Assembly: GCA_031290295.1 (NCBI GenBank)
Contig: JAITNT010000269.1
Location: forward strand, 1-7,780
From: Clostridiales bacterium
GTDB taxonomy: Bacteria > Bacillota > Clostridia > Christensenellales > DUVY01
Direction of reading: 5' to 3'
DNA length: 7,780 nucleotides
The notes beneath the pieces are model-generated. The model saw only the letters and a program-made list of their open reading frames with translations, had not been told where the DNA came from and did not search any database. Both the position numbers and the translations under genes were made by a program. Below, one piece after another: positions 1 to 5,751 of this stretch. Position 1 is the stretch's first letter, and every line of letters begins with the position of its first letter.

Positions 1-225
1 ACAAAAATACCTCATATTTTGTCGAAACGCATAAAAACGGAACAATTAATGCTTCCGTTCCTGCGGTATTTTAGTGTAATTACGGTTAAGATAACAAGCA
101 TATTTGCGGAAAATAGATAACCTTGCCGCTTTAACACACGCAACTTCCGCAAGCGGTACGCTTCAAAAATATGCAACCCTCAATAAAACATTTGATAAAC
201 ACAAAGATTAAAGGAGCGTTTTTGC
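1..225. other. AT-rich non-coding stretch upstream of the rplM promoter
   Basis: I see no supported gene here. The only readable frame of note is about 54 codons on the minus strand (roughly 175 down to 14). It has a TTG start, no properly spaced ribosome binding site and no recognisable motif. There is no tRNA-like TPsiC motif. The stretch contains one perfect 7-bp inverted repeat (listed separately) and is clearly more AT-rich than the coding part of the window. It probably separates rplM from a gene lying beyond the left edge. Confidence 0.6.
36..59 (-). repeat. 7-bp inverted repeat, possible minus-strand terminator hairpin
   Basis: AACGGAA at 36-42 is perfectly complementary to TTCCGTT at 53-59, with a 10-nt loop. 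Read on the minus strand, the stem is followed by T residues (A33-A35 on the plus strand), giving CCGTTTTTAT, which resembles a weak intrinsic terminator. On the plus strand no T-run follows. No minus-strand gene that would need such a terminator is visible to its right, so the function is uncertain. Confidence 0.3.
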
Positions 226-254
226 TTGACATACCCGTACAATTATACTAAAAT
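226..254 (+). promoter_or_regulatory. Sigma-A/sigma-70-type promoter of rplM-rpsI
   Basis: A perfect -35 box TTGACA (226-231) is followed after 17 bp by TAAAAT (249-254), one mismatch from the -10 consensus. Transcription should start near 261-263. That leaves a 5' leader of about 125 nt before the rplM start codon. A second hexamer, TATACT at 244-249, sits only 12 bp from the -35 box and is badly spaced. A near-consensus promoter suits a highly expressed ribosomal protein operon. Confidence 0.75.
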
Positions 255-261
255 ATCATAG

Positions 262-385
262 CACATTAGTGAATGGGCGGTTTTTTTGTGTTTCGGTCAG
301 CCCCCTTAATACGGACAATCCGACTCCTTTCCTAAAATATATTAAGGCGCGTGCCGGCGTGAAACGGCGCGGCGTAGGAAAAATT
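262..385 (+). promoter_or_regulatory. Structured rplM 5' leader, candidate ribosomal-protein autoregulatory RNA
   Basis: The leader can form a series of helices. GGGC (275-278) pairs with GCCC (300-303). CCTTAAT (304-310) pairs perfectly with ATTAAGG (341-347) and encloses a small hairpin CGGA-caa-TCCG (312-322). CGTGCCG (350-356) pairs with CGGCGCG (365-371; seven pairs, one G-U) just 4 nt before the AGGA ribosome binding site (376-379). L13 leader RNAs are known in Bacillota, and L13 represses its own operon in E. coli, so autoregulation by L13 is the natural hypothesis. I cannot confirm a match to the known L13-leader consensus by eye. The helices are read directly from the sequence; the function is inferred. 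Confidence 0.5.
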
Positions 386-826
386 ATGAAAACTTTTATG
401 GCTAACGAGGGAAACTACCAAAGGCAGTGGTACCTTGTCGATGCGGACGGCGAGGTTTTGGGACGTTTGGCTAGCCAAATTGCCACAATACTCCGCGGTA
501 AGCATAAACCTACCTTTACGCCCCACTTCGACGCGGGCGACTATGTGGTAGTAATCAACACCGATAAAATGATCGTCACGGGCAAAAAGCGCGAAAAGAA
601 AATCGTGCGCCACCACACAGGCTGGGTAGGAGGAATGAAAGAAATCCAACTCGGCAAGCTTCTTGACGCAAGATCGGACGACGTGCTTTACGACGCCGTT
701 AAGGGTATGCTCCCTAAGACCGCGCTAGGGCGTAAAATGATTAAAAAGCTCCGTGTCTTTAAGGGTCCCGAGCACGAGCATACTGCGCAGAACCCGACTG
801 TTTTTGAATTAGTGGAGAGGTATTAA
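386..826 (+). CDS. rplM: Large ribosomal subunit protein L13 (uL13)
   Basis: A 146-residue protein, close to the usual 142-147 for bacterial L13, an early-assembling protein of the 50S subunit that binds 23S rRNA. The N-terminal part reads [16 protein letters not shown] (15-30), typical of the family. A basic TGKKREKK segment (65-72) follows, then [11 protein letters not shown] (76-86) and the L13 signature [15 protein letters not shown] (104-118) leading into [11 protein letters not shown] (122-132). I chose the ATG at 386 because AGGA (376-379) lies 6 nt upstream and the length then fits the family. A GTG at 269 in the same frame would add 39 residues, but it lies almost at the transcription start and lacks a ribosome binding site. 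Only 2 nt separate its stop from rpsI, so the two are co-transcribed and probably translationally coupled. Confidence 0.97.
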   Translation: MKTFMANEGNYQRQWYLVDADGEVLGRLASQIATILRGKHKPTFTPHFDAGDYVVVINTDKMIVTGKKREKKIVRHHTGWVGGMKEIQLGKLLDARSDDVLYDAVKGMLPKTALGRKMIKKLRVFKGPEHEHTAQNPTVFELVERY

Positions 827-828
827 TC

Positions 829-1242
829 ATGAGTAAAGTAGTAGTAAAGAAAAAACTGCAATTTTGGGGTACGGGCAGACGTAAAAAAGCCGTCGCACGC
901 GTCAGGCTTATTCCCGGCGGAAGCGGGACGATAACTATCAACAAGCGCAACATCGACGAATTTTTCGGTCTTGACACGCTTAAGCTCATCGTCCGTCAGC
1001 CGCTCGAGTTGACCGCCTTATCCGACAAGTACGATATTATCGTCAACGTCGTCGGCGGCGGTTACACGGGACAGGCGGGCGCGATACGCCACGGCATCGC
1101 CCGCGCTCTGATTATCGCGGATCCCGGACTTCGCACCGTCATAAAGCAGGCGGGTTATTTGACGCGTGATCCGAGAATGAAGGAGCGTAAGAAATACGGC
1201 TTGAAAAAAGCGCGCAAAGCGCCGCAGTTCAGCAAGCGTTAA
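829..1242 (+). CDS. rpsI: Small ribosomal subunit protein S9 (uS9)
   Basis: A 137-residue protein, slightly longer than the common 128-130. The family core begins at [14 protein letters not shown] (12-25). The S9 signature [19 protein letters not shown] lies at 76-94. The basic tail ends in QFSKR, the conserved C-terminus that reaches the P-site tRNA anticodon stem-loop in the 30S subunit. The extra length is a short basic N-terminal extension ([11 protein letters not shown]). The ATG at 829 follows GGAGAGG (814-820) by 8 nt, and this SD overlaps the end of rplM. The next feature is a strong terminator, so rplM-rpsI is a closed two-gene operon here. Confidence 0.98.
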   Translation: MSKVVVKKKLQFWGTGRRKKAVARVRLIPGGSGTITINKRNIDEFFGLDTLKLIVRQPLELTALSDKYDIIVNVVGGGYTGQAGAIRHGIARALIIADPGLRTVIKQAGYLTRDPRMKERKKYGLKKARKAPQFSKR

Positions 1243-1280
1243 TCCGTCGTTACCGACCGCGGAATTTTTACGGTATCATT

Positions 1281-1321
1281 CGCCCCGCCGTTTCGTTTCA
1301 GGACGAAGCGGCGGGGCGTTT
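1281..1321 (+). terminator. Intrinsic terminator of the rplM-rpsI operon
   Basis: A 16-bp stem pairs 1281-1296 with 1303-1318 around the 6-nt loop TTCAGG. All pairs are Watson-Crick except one G-U (1291-1308). The outer ten pairs are almost all G-C. It begins 38 nt after the rpsI stop codon. The following T-run is short (TTT at 1319-1321, then GCTATT), so termination relies mainly on the very stable stem. Confidence 0.82.
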
Positions 1322-1371
1322 GCTATTCCCCGGCTCATAATTTTTCGGCTAAAGTTAGGGCATAATATCAA

Positions 1372-1401
1372 GGAAACGCCGCAGGCTTAATCGGCGGTTC
1401 C
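1372..1401 (+). promoter_or_regulatory. Inverted repeat in the trxB 5' leader
   Basis: GGAAACGCCG (1372-1381) and CGGCGGTTCC (1392-1401) are complementary at nine of ten positions, with a 10-nt loop. The hairpin ends 7 nt before the trxB SD AAGGAG (1409-1414). It could be a 5'-UTR stabilising hairpin, a protein binding site, or a weak attenuator lacking a T-run. A CATAAT hexamer at 1361-1366 could be a -10 box just upstream, but no convincing -35 box accompanies it. Confidence 0.4.
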
Positions 1402-1423
1402 TCAACGTAAGGAGATTGTACAT

Positions 1424-2335
1424 ATGAACATTTATGACGTAATAATTATCGGCGGCGGGCCGTCGGGACTTACGGCGGCGATATACGCCGGCAGGGCGGG
1501 ATTAAAAACGCTTGTCGTCGAGCGCGGTACGGCGGGCGGGGCGGCGGCCGTCACGCATACGATAGATAATTTTCCGGGCTTCCCCGACGGCGTAGGCGGC
1601 TATGAGCTGGGCGAAAAATTCGCCCGCCAAGCGGAGAGGTTCGGCGCGCAAATAACCTACGACGGGATTATCGGGCTGGAGCTTGACGGAAAAATTAAAA
1701 AAATTCAAGGCGAAAGCGGAACATACGCGGGCAGAAGCGTCATATTAAGTATGGGGACTGCCGCGCGCAAGCTCGGAATTCCCGACGAGGACGGCTTTAT
1801 CGGGCGCGGGCTCAGCTACTGCGCGACCTGCGACGGCGCTTTTTTCAAGGGCAGGGACGTCGCGGTAATCGGCGGGGGGAACACGGCGTTTTTTGACGCG
1901 CTGTATTTGTCGGCTATATGCCGCGAGGTTTACCTCGTGCACAGGCGCGAGGGCTTCCGCGCCGAAAAAATACTTATCGATAAAATCGCCGCCGCAAAAA
2001 ACGTCGTCAAGCTGCTTAACCTTACCGTTTGCGGCTTCGAGGCGGACGGAGCGATAACCGCGGTCAAGCTGAAGTCGACTAACGGAGGCGCGGACAAAAC
2101 CGTACCCGTAAGCGGCGTTTTCGCGGCGGTCGGCTCCGTTCCGTCCACGGAGCTTTGCAAGGGCAAGCTGAAGCTCACCGCGGACGGGTACATTTGCACG
2201 GACGCGCATATGCGCACGGGTATAGACGGCGTTTTTGCGTGCGGCGACGTGCGGGATAAGGAGCTTAGGCAGGTTATCACGGCTTGCTCGGACGGCGCGG
2301 CGGCGGCGGCGGAGGCGGGCAAATATCTTATGTAA
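1424..2335 (+). CDS. trxB: NADPH-dependent thioredoxin reductase (low-Mr type)
   Basis: A 303-residue flavoprotein that would pass electrons from NADPH through FAD and a redox-active disulfide to thioredoxin in the cytosol. The N-terminal FAD Rossmann motif is GGGPSG (10-15). The NAD(P)-binding domain carries the active-site CATC (Cys133 and Cys136), a second dinucleotide motif GGGNTA (150-155) and HRRE (173-176), whose arginines favour NADPH. The second FAD motif FACGDVRDKELRQVITA (271-287) is followed by an alanine-rich helix. Length and domain order match the roughly 300-320-residue family. Small departures are Ala in place of the usual Gln after GG at 38-39, and FFD after GGGNTA where an acidic pair is common. 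The ATG at 1424 follows AAGGAG (1409-1414) by 9 nt. It is the first gene of a tight unit with glmM and glmS. A related thioredoxin-reductase-like oxidoreductase cannot be fully excluded. Confidence 0.92.
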   Translation: MNIYDVIIIGGGPSGLTAAIYAGRAGLKTLVVERGTAGGAAAVTHTIDNFPGFPDGVGGYELGEKFARQAERFGAQITYDGIIGLELDGKIKKIQGESGTYAGRSVILSMGTAARKLGIPDEDGFIGRGLSYCATCDGAFFKGRDVAVIGGGNTAFFDALYLSAICREVYLVHRREGFRAEKILIDKIAAAKNVVKLLNLTVCGFEADGAITAVKLKSTNGGADKTVPVSGVFAAVGSVPSTELCKGKLKLTADGYICTDAHMRTGIDGVFACGDVRDKELRQVITACSDGAAAAAEAGKYLM

Positions 2336-2336
2336 A

Positions 2337-2345
2337 AAGGAGAGG
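2337..2345 (+). promoter_or_regulatory. Strong Shine-Dalgarno sequence that sets the glmM start
   Basis: AAGGAGAGG begins just after the trxB stop codon TAA (2333-2335). GGAG (2339-2342) lies 9 nt, and the end of the purine run 6 nt, before the in-frame ATC at 2352. There is no ATG, GTG or TTG at usable distance in any frame that would give GlmM. The site therefore points to initiation at ATC, probably coupled to termination of trxB. Confidence 0.7.
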
Positions 2346-2351
2346 ACGGCT

Positions 2352-3656
2352 ATCGGACACGCGGTTTTTGGTACGGACGGGATAAGGGGCAGGGCGAATA
2401 CGCAGGAGCTTAATGTGTTGACGGCTTATTCGCTCGGCAGAGCCATGAAGGGTACGGCGGGGGACAAGTCCGTAATAATAGGCAGGGATACGCGGATTTC
2501 AGGGGATATGCTGGAATCCGCTTTTGTTTGCGGGCTTTTGAGCGCGGGCGCGGACTGTCTTAGCTGCGGGATAATCCCCACCCCGGCGGTAAGCTGTCTT
2601 ATCGGCAAATACGGCTGCGGCGCGGGCGTGGTTATATCCGCCTCCCATAACCCCGCCGAATACAACGGCTTGAAGGTTTTTTCGGGAGAGGGTTGCAAGC
2701 TGTCGGCGGCGGCGGAACGCGCCTTAGAACGTGAAATGCGCAGTATGCCCGAGTTCACGGGGGACGCCGTAGGACGCTTGCACCGCGCGTCTACCGCGCA
2801 AGAAGACTACATAGAGCATATTTTGTCCTGTTGCCGCCCCGACATGACGGGCAAAAGCGTGCTTATAGACGGCGCGTTCGGCGCGATGTACTCCTGCGCG
2901 CCGTCGGCTTTTGAGCGGCTCGGAGCCGAGGTAACCGCCGTCGCCTGCGCGCCCGACGGCGGAATGATTAACGCCGGCTCGGGCGCGGCTTCGCCGCATA
3001 AGGCGGCGCACCGGAGCGCGGCGGGGCGCGGCGGGCTCGCCTTTTGTTACGACGGCGACGGCGACAGGCTAATCGCCGCGGAGAACGGCATACTGTACGA
3101 CGGCGACGCCGTTCTGTATGTGCTCGCCCGCTATTTGAAGAAGAATAACCGCCTTAACAAAAATACCGTCGTCGCTACGGTAATGAGTAATTTTGGTCTC
3201 GAGCTTGCCCTGAATCGCGCGGGGATAACGCTGATACGGACGGCGGTGGGCGACAGAAACGTCTTTGACGCTATGCGCGAACAAAACTGCAACCTTGGCG
3301 GCGAGCAGTCGGGGCATATCGTGCTTACCGATTACGCGCGCACGGGGGACGGACTGCTCGCCTCGGTAATGCTTTGCGAGGTAATGGAGCGCGAGGGCGC
3401 GACCCTCGGCGAGCTTTGCGGGGATTACGCGCCCGCGCCGCAGGTGCTGCTTAACGTGCCGTGCCCCAACCCCGCGGCGGCGGCAGGCTCCGTAAGACTG
3501 CAACAAAAAATATCCGAGATATCCGCCGCGCTTGCAGGCTTCGGGCGCGTGTTCGTCCGCGCCAGCGGCACGGAATACAAGGTAAGAATACTCGCGGAGG
3601 GCGCGGATATTGCCGAGCTGAAGAGGATAACCGCCGAGCTTGCGGCGCTTGTGTGA
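2352..3656 (+). CDS. glmM: Phosphoglucosamine mutase with apparent ATC start codon
   Basis: GlmM interconverts glucosamine-6-phosphate and glucosamine-1-phosphate on the route to UDP-GlcNAc. Read from ATC at 2352 the protein has 434 residues (family about 440-450). It opens with (M)GHAVFGTDGIRG, close to the canonical MGxxFGTDGxRG. Further marks are TRISGDMLESA (47-57), the phosphoserine loop SASHNPAEYNGLK with catalytic Ser98, the Mg2+ site DGDGDR (234-239), the sugar-binding GGEQSG (316-321) and the phosphate-binding RASGTE (403-408). The middle domain is divergent: DGAFGA (173-178) stands where DCANGA is usual, and GSGAASPH (209-216) where GCGSTHP is usual. The only upstream canonical start in frame is TTG at 2235, inside trxB. 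It would add an arginine-rich tail that is simply trxB read in another frame. The trxB stop is 16 nt upstream and glmS begins 19 nt downstream. The identity is secure; the exact start is inferred. Confidence 0.9.
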   Translation: MGHAVFGTDGIRGRANTQELNVLTAYSLGRAMKGTAGDKSVIIGRDTRISGDMLESAFVCGLLSAGADCLSCGIIPTPAVSCLIGKYGCGAGVVISASHNPAEYNGLKVFSGEGCKLSAAAERALEREMRSMPEFTGDAVGRLHRASTAQEDYIEHILSCCRPDMTGKSVLIDGAFGAMYSCAPSAFERLGAEVTAVACAPDGGMINAGSGAASPHKAAHRSAAGRGGLAFCYDGDGDRLIAAENGILYDGDAVLYVLARYLKKNNRLNKNTVVATVMSNFGLELALNRAGITLIRTAVGDRNVFDAMREQNCNLGGEQSGHIVLTDYARTGDGLLASVMLCEVMEREGATLGELCGDYAPAPQVLLNVPCPNPAAAAGSVRLQQKISEISAALAGFGRVFVRASGTEYKVRILAEGADIAELKRITAELAALV

Positions 3657-3675
3657 CGGACGGGGTTACGAAATT

Positions 3676-5478
3676 ATGTGCGGAATTATAGGCTATACGG
3701 GGCGGGAGCAATGCTTGCCCGTACTTATCGGGGGACTCAAAACGCTTGAATACCGGGGCTATGATTCCGCGGGTATAGCGGTTGCGCGGGACGGTAAAAT
3801 ACTTGTCGTCAAGCAAAAAGGGCGGGTCGCGGAGCTTGAAAAAATTCTTGCGCCTCACCGCGCCAAGGCTTTTTGCGGAATAGGGCATACCCGATGGGCG
3901 ACGCACGGCGAGCCGAGCGACGTTAATTCGCATCCGCATTCGAGCGCGTCGGGCGCGATTACGGTAGTCCATAACGGCATTATAGAGAACTATCTTGCGC
4001 TTAAGAGGGAGTTGACGGACGGCGGCGCGCTTTTCCGCTCGGAAACGGACACCGAGGTTATCGTCCACCTGATAGACCGCTATTATAGCGGCGACCTTCA
4101 CGCCGCCGTAAAAAAAGCCGTCGCCCGCCTGCGCGGAACGTACGCCGCAGCGGTTCTTTGCGTGGATTATCCCGAAACGATAGTGCTTGCGTGTAAGGAC
4201 AGCCCGCTTATAGTCGGAAGCGGCTTCGGCGGCAGCTGCCTCGCGAGCGATATTCCCGCGTTGCTAAGATATACCGATACGCTTTACCGTATGTCCGACG
4301 GCGAAACGGCGGTGCTTACGCCCGACAAAATATCGGTATTCGGTTCGGACGGCGCGCCCGTACTCAAAAAGCCGCTCGGCGTCGAATGGCGGTACGAGGA
4401 AACGCGGCTTTGCGGCGCGGAAAGCTTCATGCTCAAGGAAATCCGCGAGATTCCGGCGGCGCTGTCGCGCACCCGCGATTTTTATCAGAACGGCGGTTTT
4501 TTCGATAAAGCGGAGGTCAGGGCGATACTTACGGGTATCGGCAAAATATTTATAATCGGATGCGGCACCGCCTATCACGCCGCGCTGCTGGGGCGCGCCG
4601 TTATCGAAAAGCTCGCGCGCATTCCGACCGAAACCGATATAGCGAGCGAATTCCGCTACCGCGACCCGATAATACCGCCCGATTCGTTGTGCCTTTTCGT
4701 CAGTCAAAGCGGAGAAACCGCGGACACGCTTGCCGCCGCCAAGCTCGCCTCGGGGCGCGGCGTGCGCACCGCGTGTATAACCAACGTCGCGGGCAGCGCG
4801 CTTACGGCGGTTTGCGGGCTTACCTTGCCCACGCTCGCAGGACCCGAGATAGCCGTAGCCTCTACAAAGGCGTACAATTCACAGCTTATGACCCTGTATT
4901 ACCTTGCGTTAACGCTTGCGCATATGTACGGACGTGTGAGCGCCGGTGAGCTTTCGCGCCTCAGAGAGCAGCTGGGCGGCGTGTGCGCTGCCGCCGACCG
5001 CGCTTATACCGAAATGCCCGCGCTCGCCGCCCGGTATAAGGACGAGAATAATATTTACTTTCTGGGGCGCGGGCTTGACCGCTTTACGGCGATGGAAGGC
5101 TCCCTGAAGCTGAAAGAAATATCCTATATCCACAGCGAGGCGTACGCGTCAGGCGAGCTGAAGCACGGCACGCTCGCGCTTATAGAGGAGGGAACCCCGG
5201 TAATCGCCCTGCTTACGCAGCGTGATTTACTAGAGAAGTCGCTTAACGCCCTCGAGGAGGTCAAAGCCCGCCGCGCCCGGGTTATAGGAATCGGGCGCGA
5301 AAAATACCTTAAATCGTCGGTTTTCGACGCCCGCATAATTATCCCGAACGCGCCCGACCTTTTCGCCCCGCTTCTAAGCGTAATCCCGACCCAGCTTTTT
5401 GCGTACTACGCGGCAAGGGCGAGGGGTTGCGATACCGACAAGCCGCGAAATCTGGCAAAGAGCGTAACAGTAGAATAA
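3676..5478 (+). CDS. glmS: Glutamine--fructose-6-phosphate aminotransferase (isomerizing)
   Basis: This cytosolic enzyme makes glucosamine-6-phosphate from fructose-6-phosphate and glutamine, the committed step to UDP-GlcNAc. It has 600 residues, the length typical of Bacillota GlmS. The class-II glutaminase domain starts directly with MCGIIGY, so Cys2 becomes the N-terminal nucleophile after Met removal. It also carries EYRGYDSAG (25-33), HTRWATHGEP (71-80), HNGIIENY (99-106) and TDTEV (124-128). The linker FMLKEIREIP (251-260) leads to two SIS isomerase domains, with GCGTAYHAA (295-303), SQSGET (343-348), AGPEIAVASTKAYNSQ (388-403) and LKLKEISYIHSEAY (477-490). The C-terminus KPRNLAKSVTVE (589-600) is the classic ending. 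The ATG at 3676 is chosen because Cys must be residue 2; the longer frame from 3640 would bury it. The ribosome binding site is weak (GGGG at 3662-3665), suggesting coupling to glmM. There is no room for a glmS ribozyme. Confidence 0.98.
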   Translation: MCGIIGYTGREQCLPVLIGGLKTLEYRGYDSAGIAVARDGKILVVKQKGRVAELEKILAPHRAKAFCGIGHTRWATHGEPSDVNSHPHSSASGAITVVHNGIIENYLALKRELTDGGALFRSETDTEVIVHLIDRYYSGDLHAAVKKAVARLRGTYAAAVLCVDYPETIVLACKDSPLIVGSGFGGSCLASDIPALLRYTDTLYRMSDGETAVLTPDKISVFGSDGAPVLKKPLGVEWRYEETRLCGAESFMLKEIREIPAALSRTRDFYQNGGFFDKAEVRAILTGIGKIFIIGCGTAYHAALLGRAVIEKLARIPTETDIASEFRYRDPIIPPDSLCLFVSQSGETADTLAAAKLASGRGVRTACITNVAGSALTAVCGLTLPTLAGPEIAVASTKAYNSQLMTLYYLALTLAHMYGRVSAGELSRLREQLGGVCAAADRAYTEMPALAARYKDENNIYFLGRGLDRFTAMEGSLKLKEISYIHSEAYASGELKHGTLALIEEGTPVIALLTQRDLLEKSLNALEEVKARRARVIGIGREKYLKSSVFDARIIIPNAPDLFAPLLSVIPTQLFAYYAARARGCDTDKPRNLAKSVTVE

Positions 5479-5481
5479 AAG

Positions 5482-5547
5482 CCGACCAAACGTGAATCGG
5501 CGCTACGCAGCGGCTAACGCCTTGCTTGCTTAATCCGATTCAGTCGG
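5482..5547. repeat. Long interrupted inverted repeat after glmS
   Basis: TGAATCGG (5493-5500) pairs perfectly with CCGATTCA (5535-5542). Outside it, CCGAC (5482-5486) pairs with GTCGG (5543-5547), leaving a 6-nt bulge on the left arm. The enclosed 34 nt can form a small CGCT-acgc-AGCG hairpin (5501-5512). The structure starts 3 nt after the glmS stop codon. Without a T-run after the stem it is not a standard terminator. It may be a 3'-UTR stability element or a dispersed repeat. Confidence 0.5.
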
Positions 5548-5561
5548 ACTTTGAGAGGGGT

Positions 5562-5594
5562 CGCTCCGCAAAAATGCGATTTTGCTGCGCTCCG
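5562..5594. repeat. Palindromic repeat-like element with flanking CGCTCCG copies
   Basis: GCAAAA (5568-5573) and TTTTGC (5580-5585) form a 6-bp stem around a 6-nt loop. An alternative register pairs CGCA (5567-5570) with TGCG (5575-5578). The sequence CGCTCCG occurs twice as a direct repeat, at 5562-5568 and 5588-5594, flanking the palindrome. The compact palindromic form and intergenic position resemble dispersed repeat units, but copy number elsewhere in the genome cannot be judged from this window. Confidence 0.4.
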
Positions 5595-5648
5595 TCTTAA
5601 TTGCATTATCACCGTTCTTACGTACTCAATACAATCAAAACCAGCCCT

Positions 5649-5676
5649 TGTCATGTTGAGCGTAGTCGAAACATCT
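5649..5676. repeat. GTCATGTTGAGCG-type intergenic palindromic repeat
   Basis: The segment starts GTCATGTTGAGCGTAGTCGA and ends in AACATCT. ATGTT (5653-5657) pairs with AACAT (5670-5674) around an imperfectly paired TTGAGCG/TCGAA core. Sequences of the form GTCATGcTGAGCGnAGTCGAAgCATCT are familiar as dispersed intergenic repeats in several bacterial phyla. This is recognition from memory and not a database match. It shares the leading GTCAT with the element at 5712-5751. Confidence 0.55.
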
Positions 5677-5711
5677 CTTCGCCGCTTGCTAAGACAATCT
5701 ACTTGCCCTAT

Positions 5712-5751
5712 CCGTCATTGCGAACGAGGCGCAGCCGATGTGTGGCAATCC
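5712..5751. repeat. GTCATTGCGA...GCAATCC-type intergenic palindromic repeat
   Basis: The segment begins with CCGTCATTGCGAACGAGG and ends with GTGTGGCAATCC. ATTGC (5717-5721) pairs with GCAAT (5745-5749), and a GGC-gca-GCC hairpin (5728-5736) sits in the middle. Elements of the pattern GTCATTGCGAGnnG...GCAATC are common dispersed palindromic repeats in many bacterial genomes, including Alphaproteobacteria and several gut and environmental lineages. That knowledge is from memory. The copy here looks complete at both ends. Confidence 0.6.

Noticed and set aside
14..177. Possible 54-residue minus-strand ORF with TTG start
   Set aside because: There is no properly spaced SD, it runs through a terminator-like hairpin, and it shows no protein features.
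210..252. AAAGGAG followed by TTG and nine codons, as a leader peptide before rplM
   Set aside because: It overlaps the -35 and -10 boxes of the promoter, so it would lie upstream of the transcript.
269..385. GTG start at 269 extending L13 by 39 residues
   Set aside because: It is about 7 nt from the predicted transcription start, has no SD, and the extension overlaps the folded leader. ATG at 386 gives the family length.
1336..1366. trxB promoter with -10 CATAAT (1361-1366)
   Set aside because: No hexamer at 15-19 bp upstream resembles TTGACA and there is no extended -10 TG. A promoter must exist after the terminator, but I cannot fix its boxes.
2235..2351. TTG start at 2235 extending GlmM by 39 residues
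   Set aside because: The extension is trxB read in another frame, including a run of seven arginines from GC-rich codons. It has no suitable SD and no counterpart in the family.
3640..3675. GTG start at 3640 extending GlmS by 12 residues
   Set aside because: It overlaps the end of glmM and would place residues before the catalytic Cys, which must be exposed after removal of the initiator Met.
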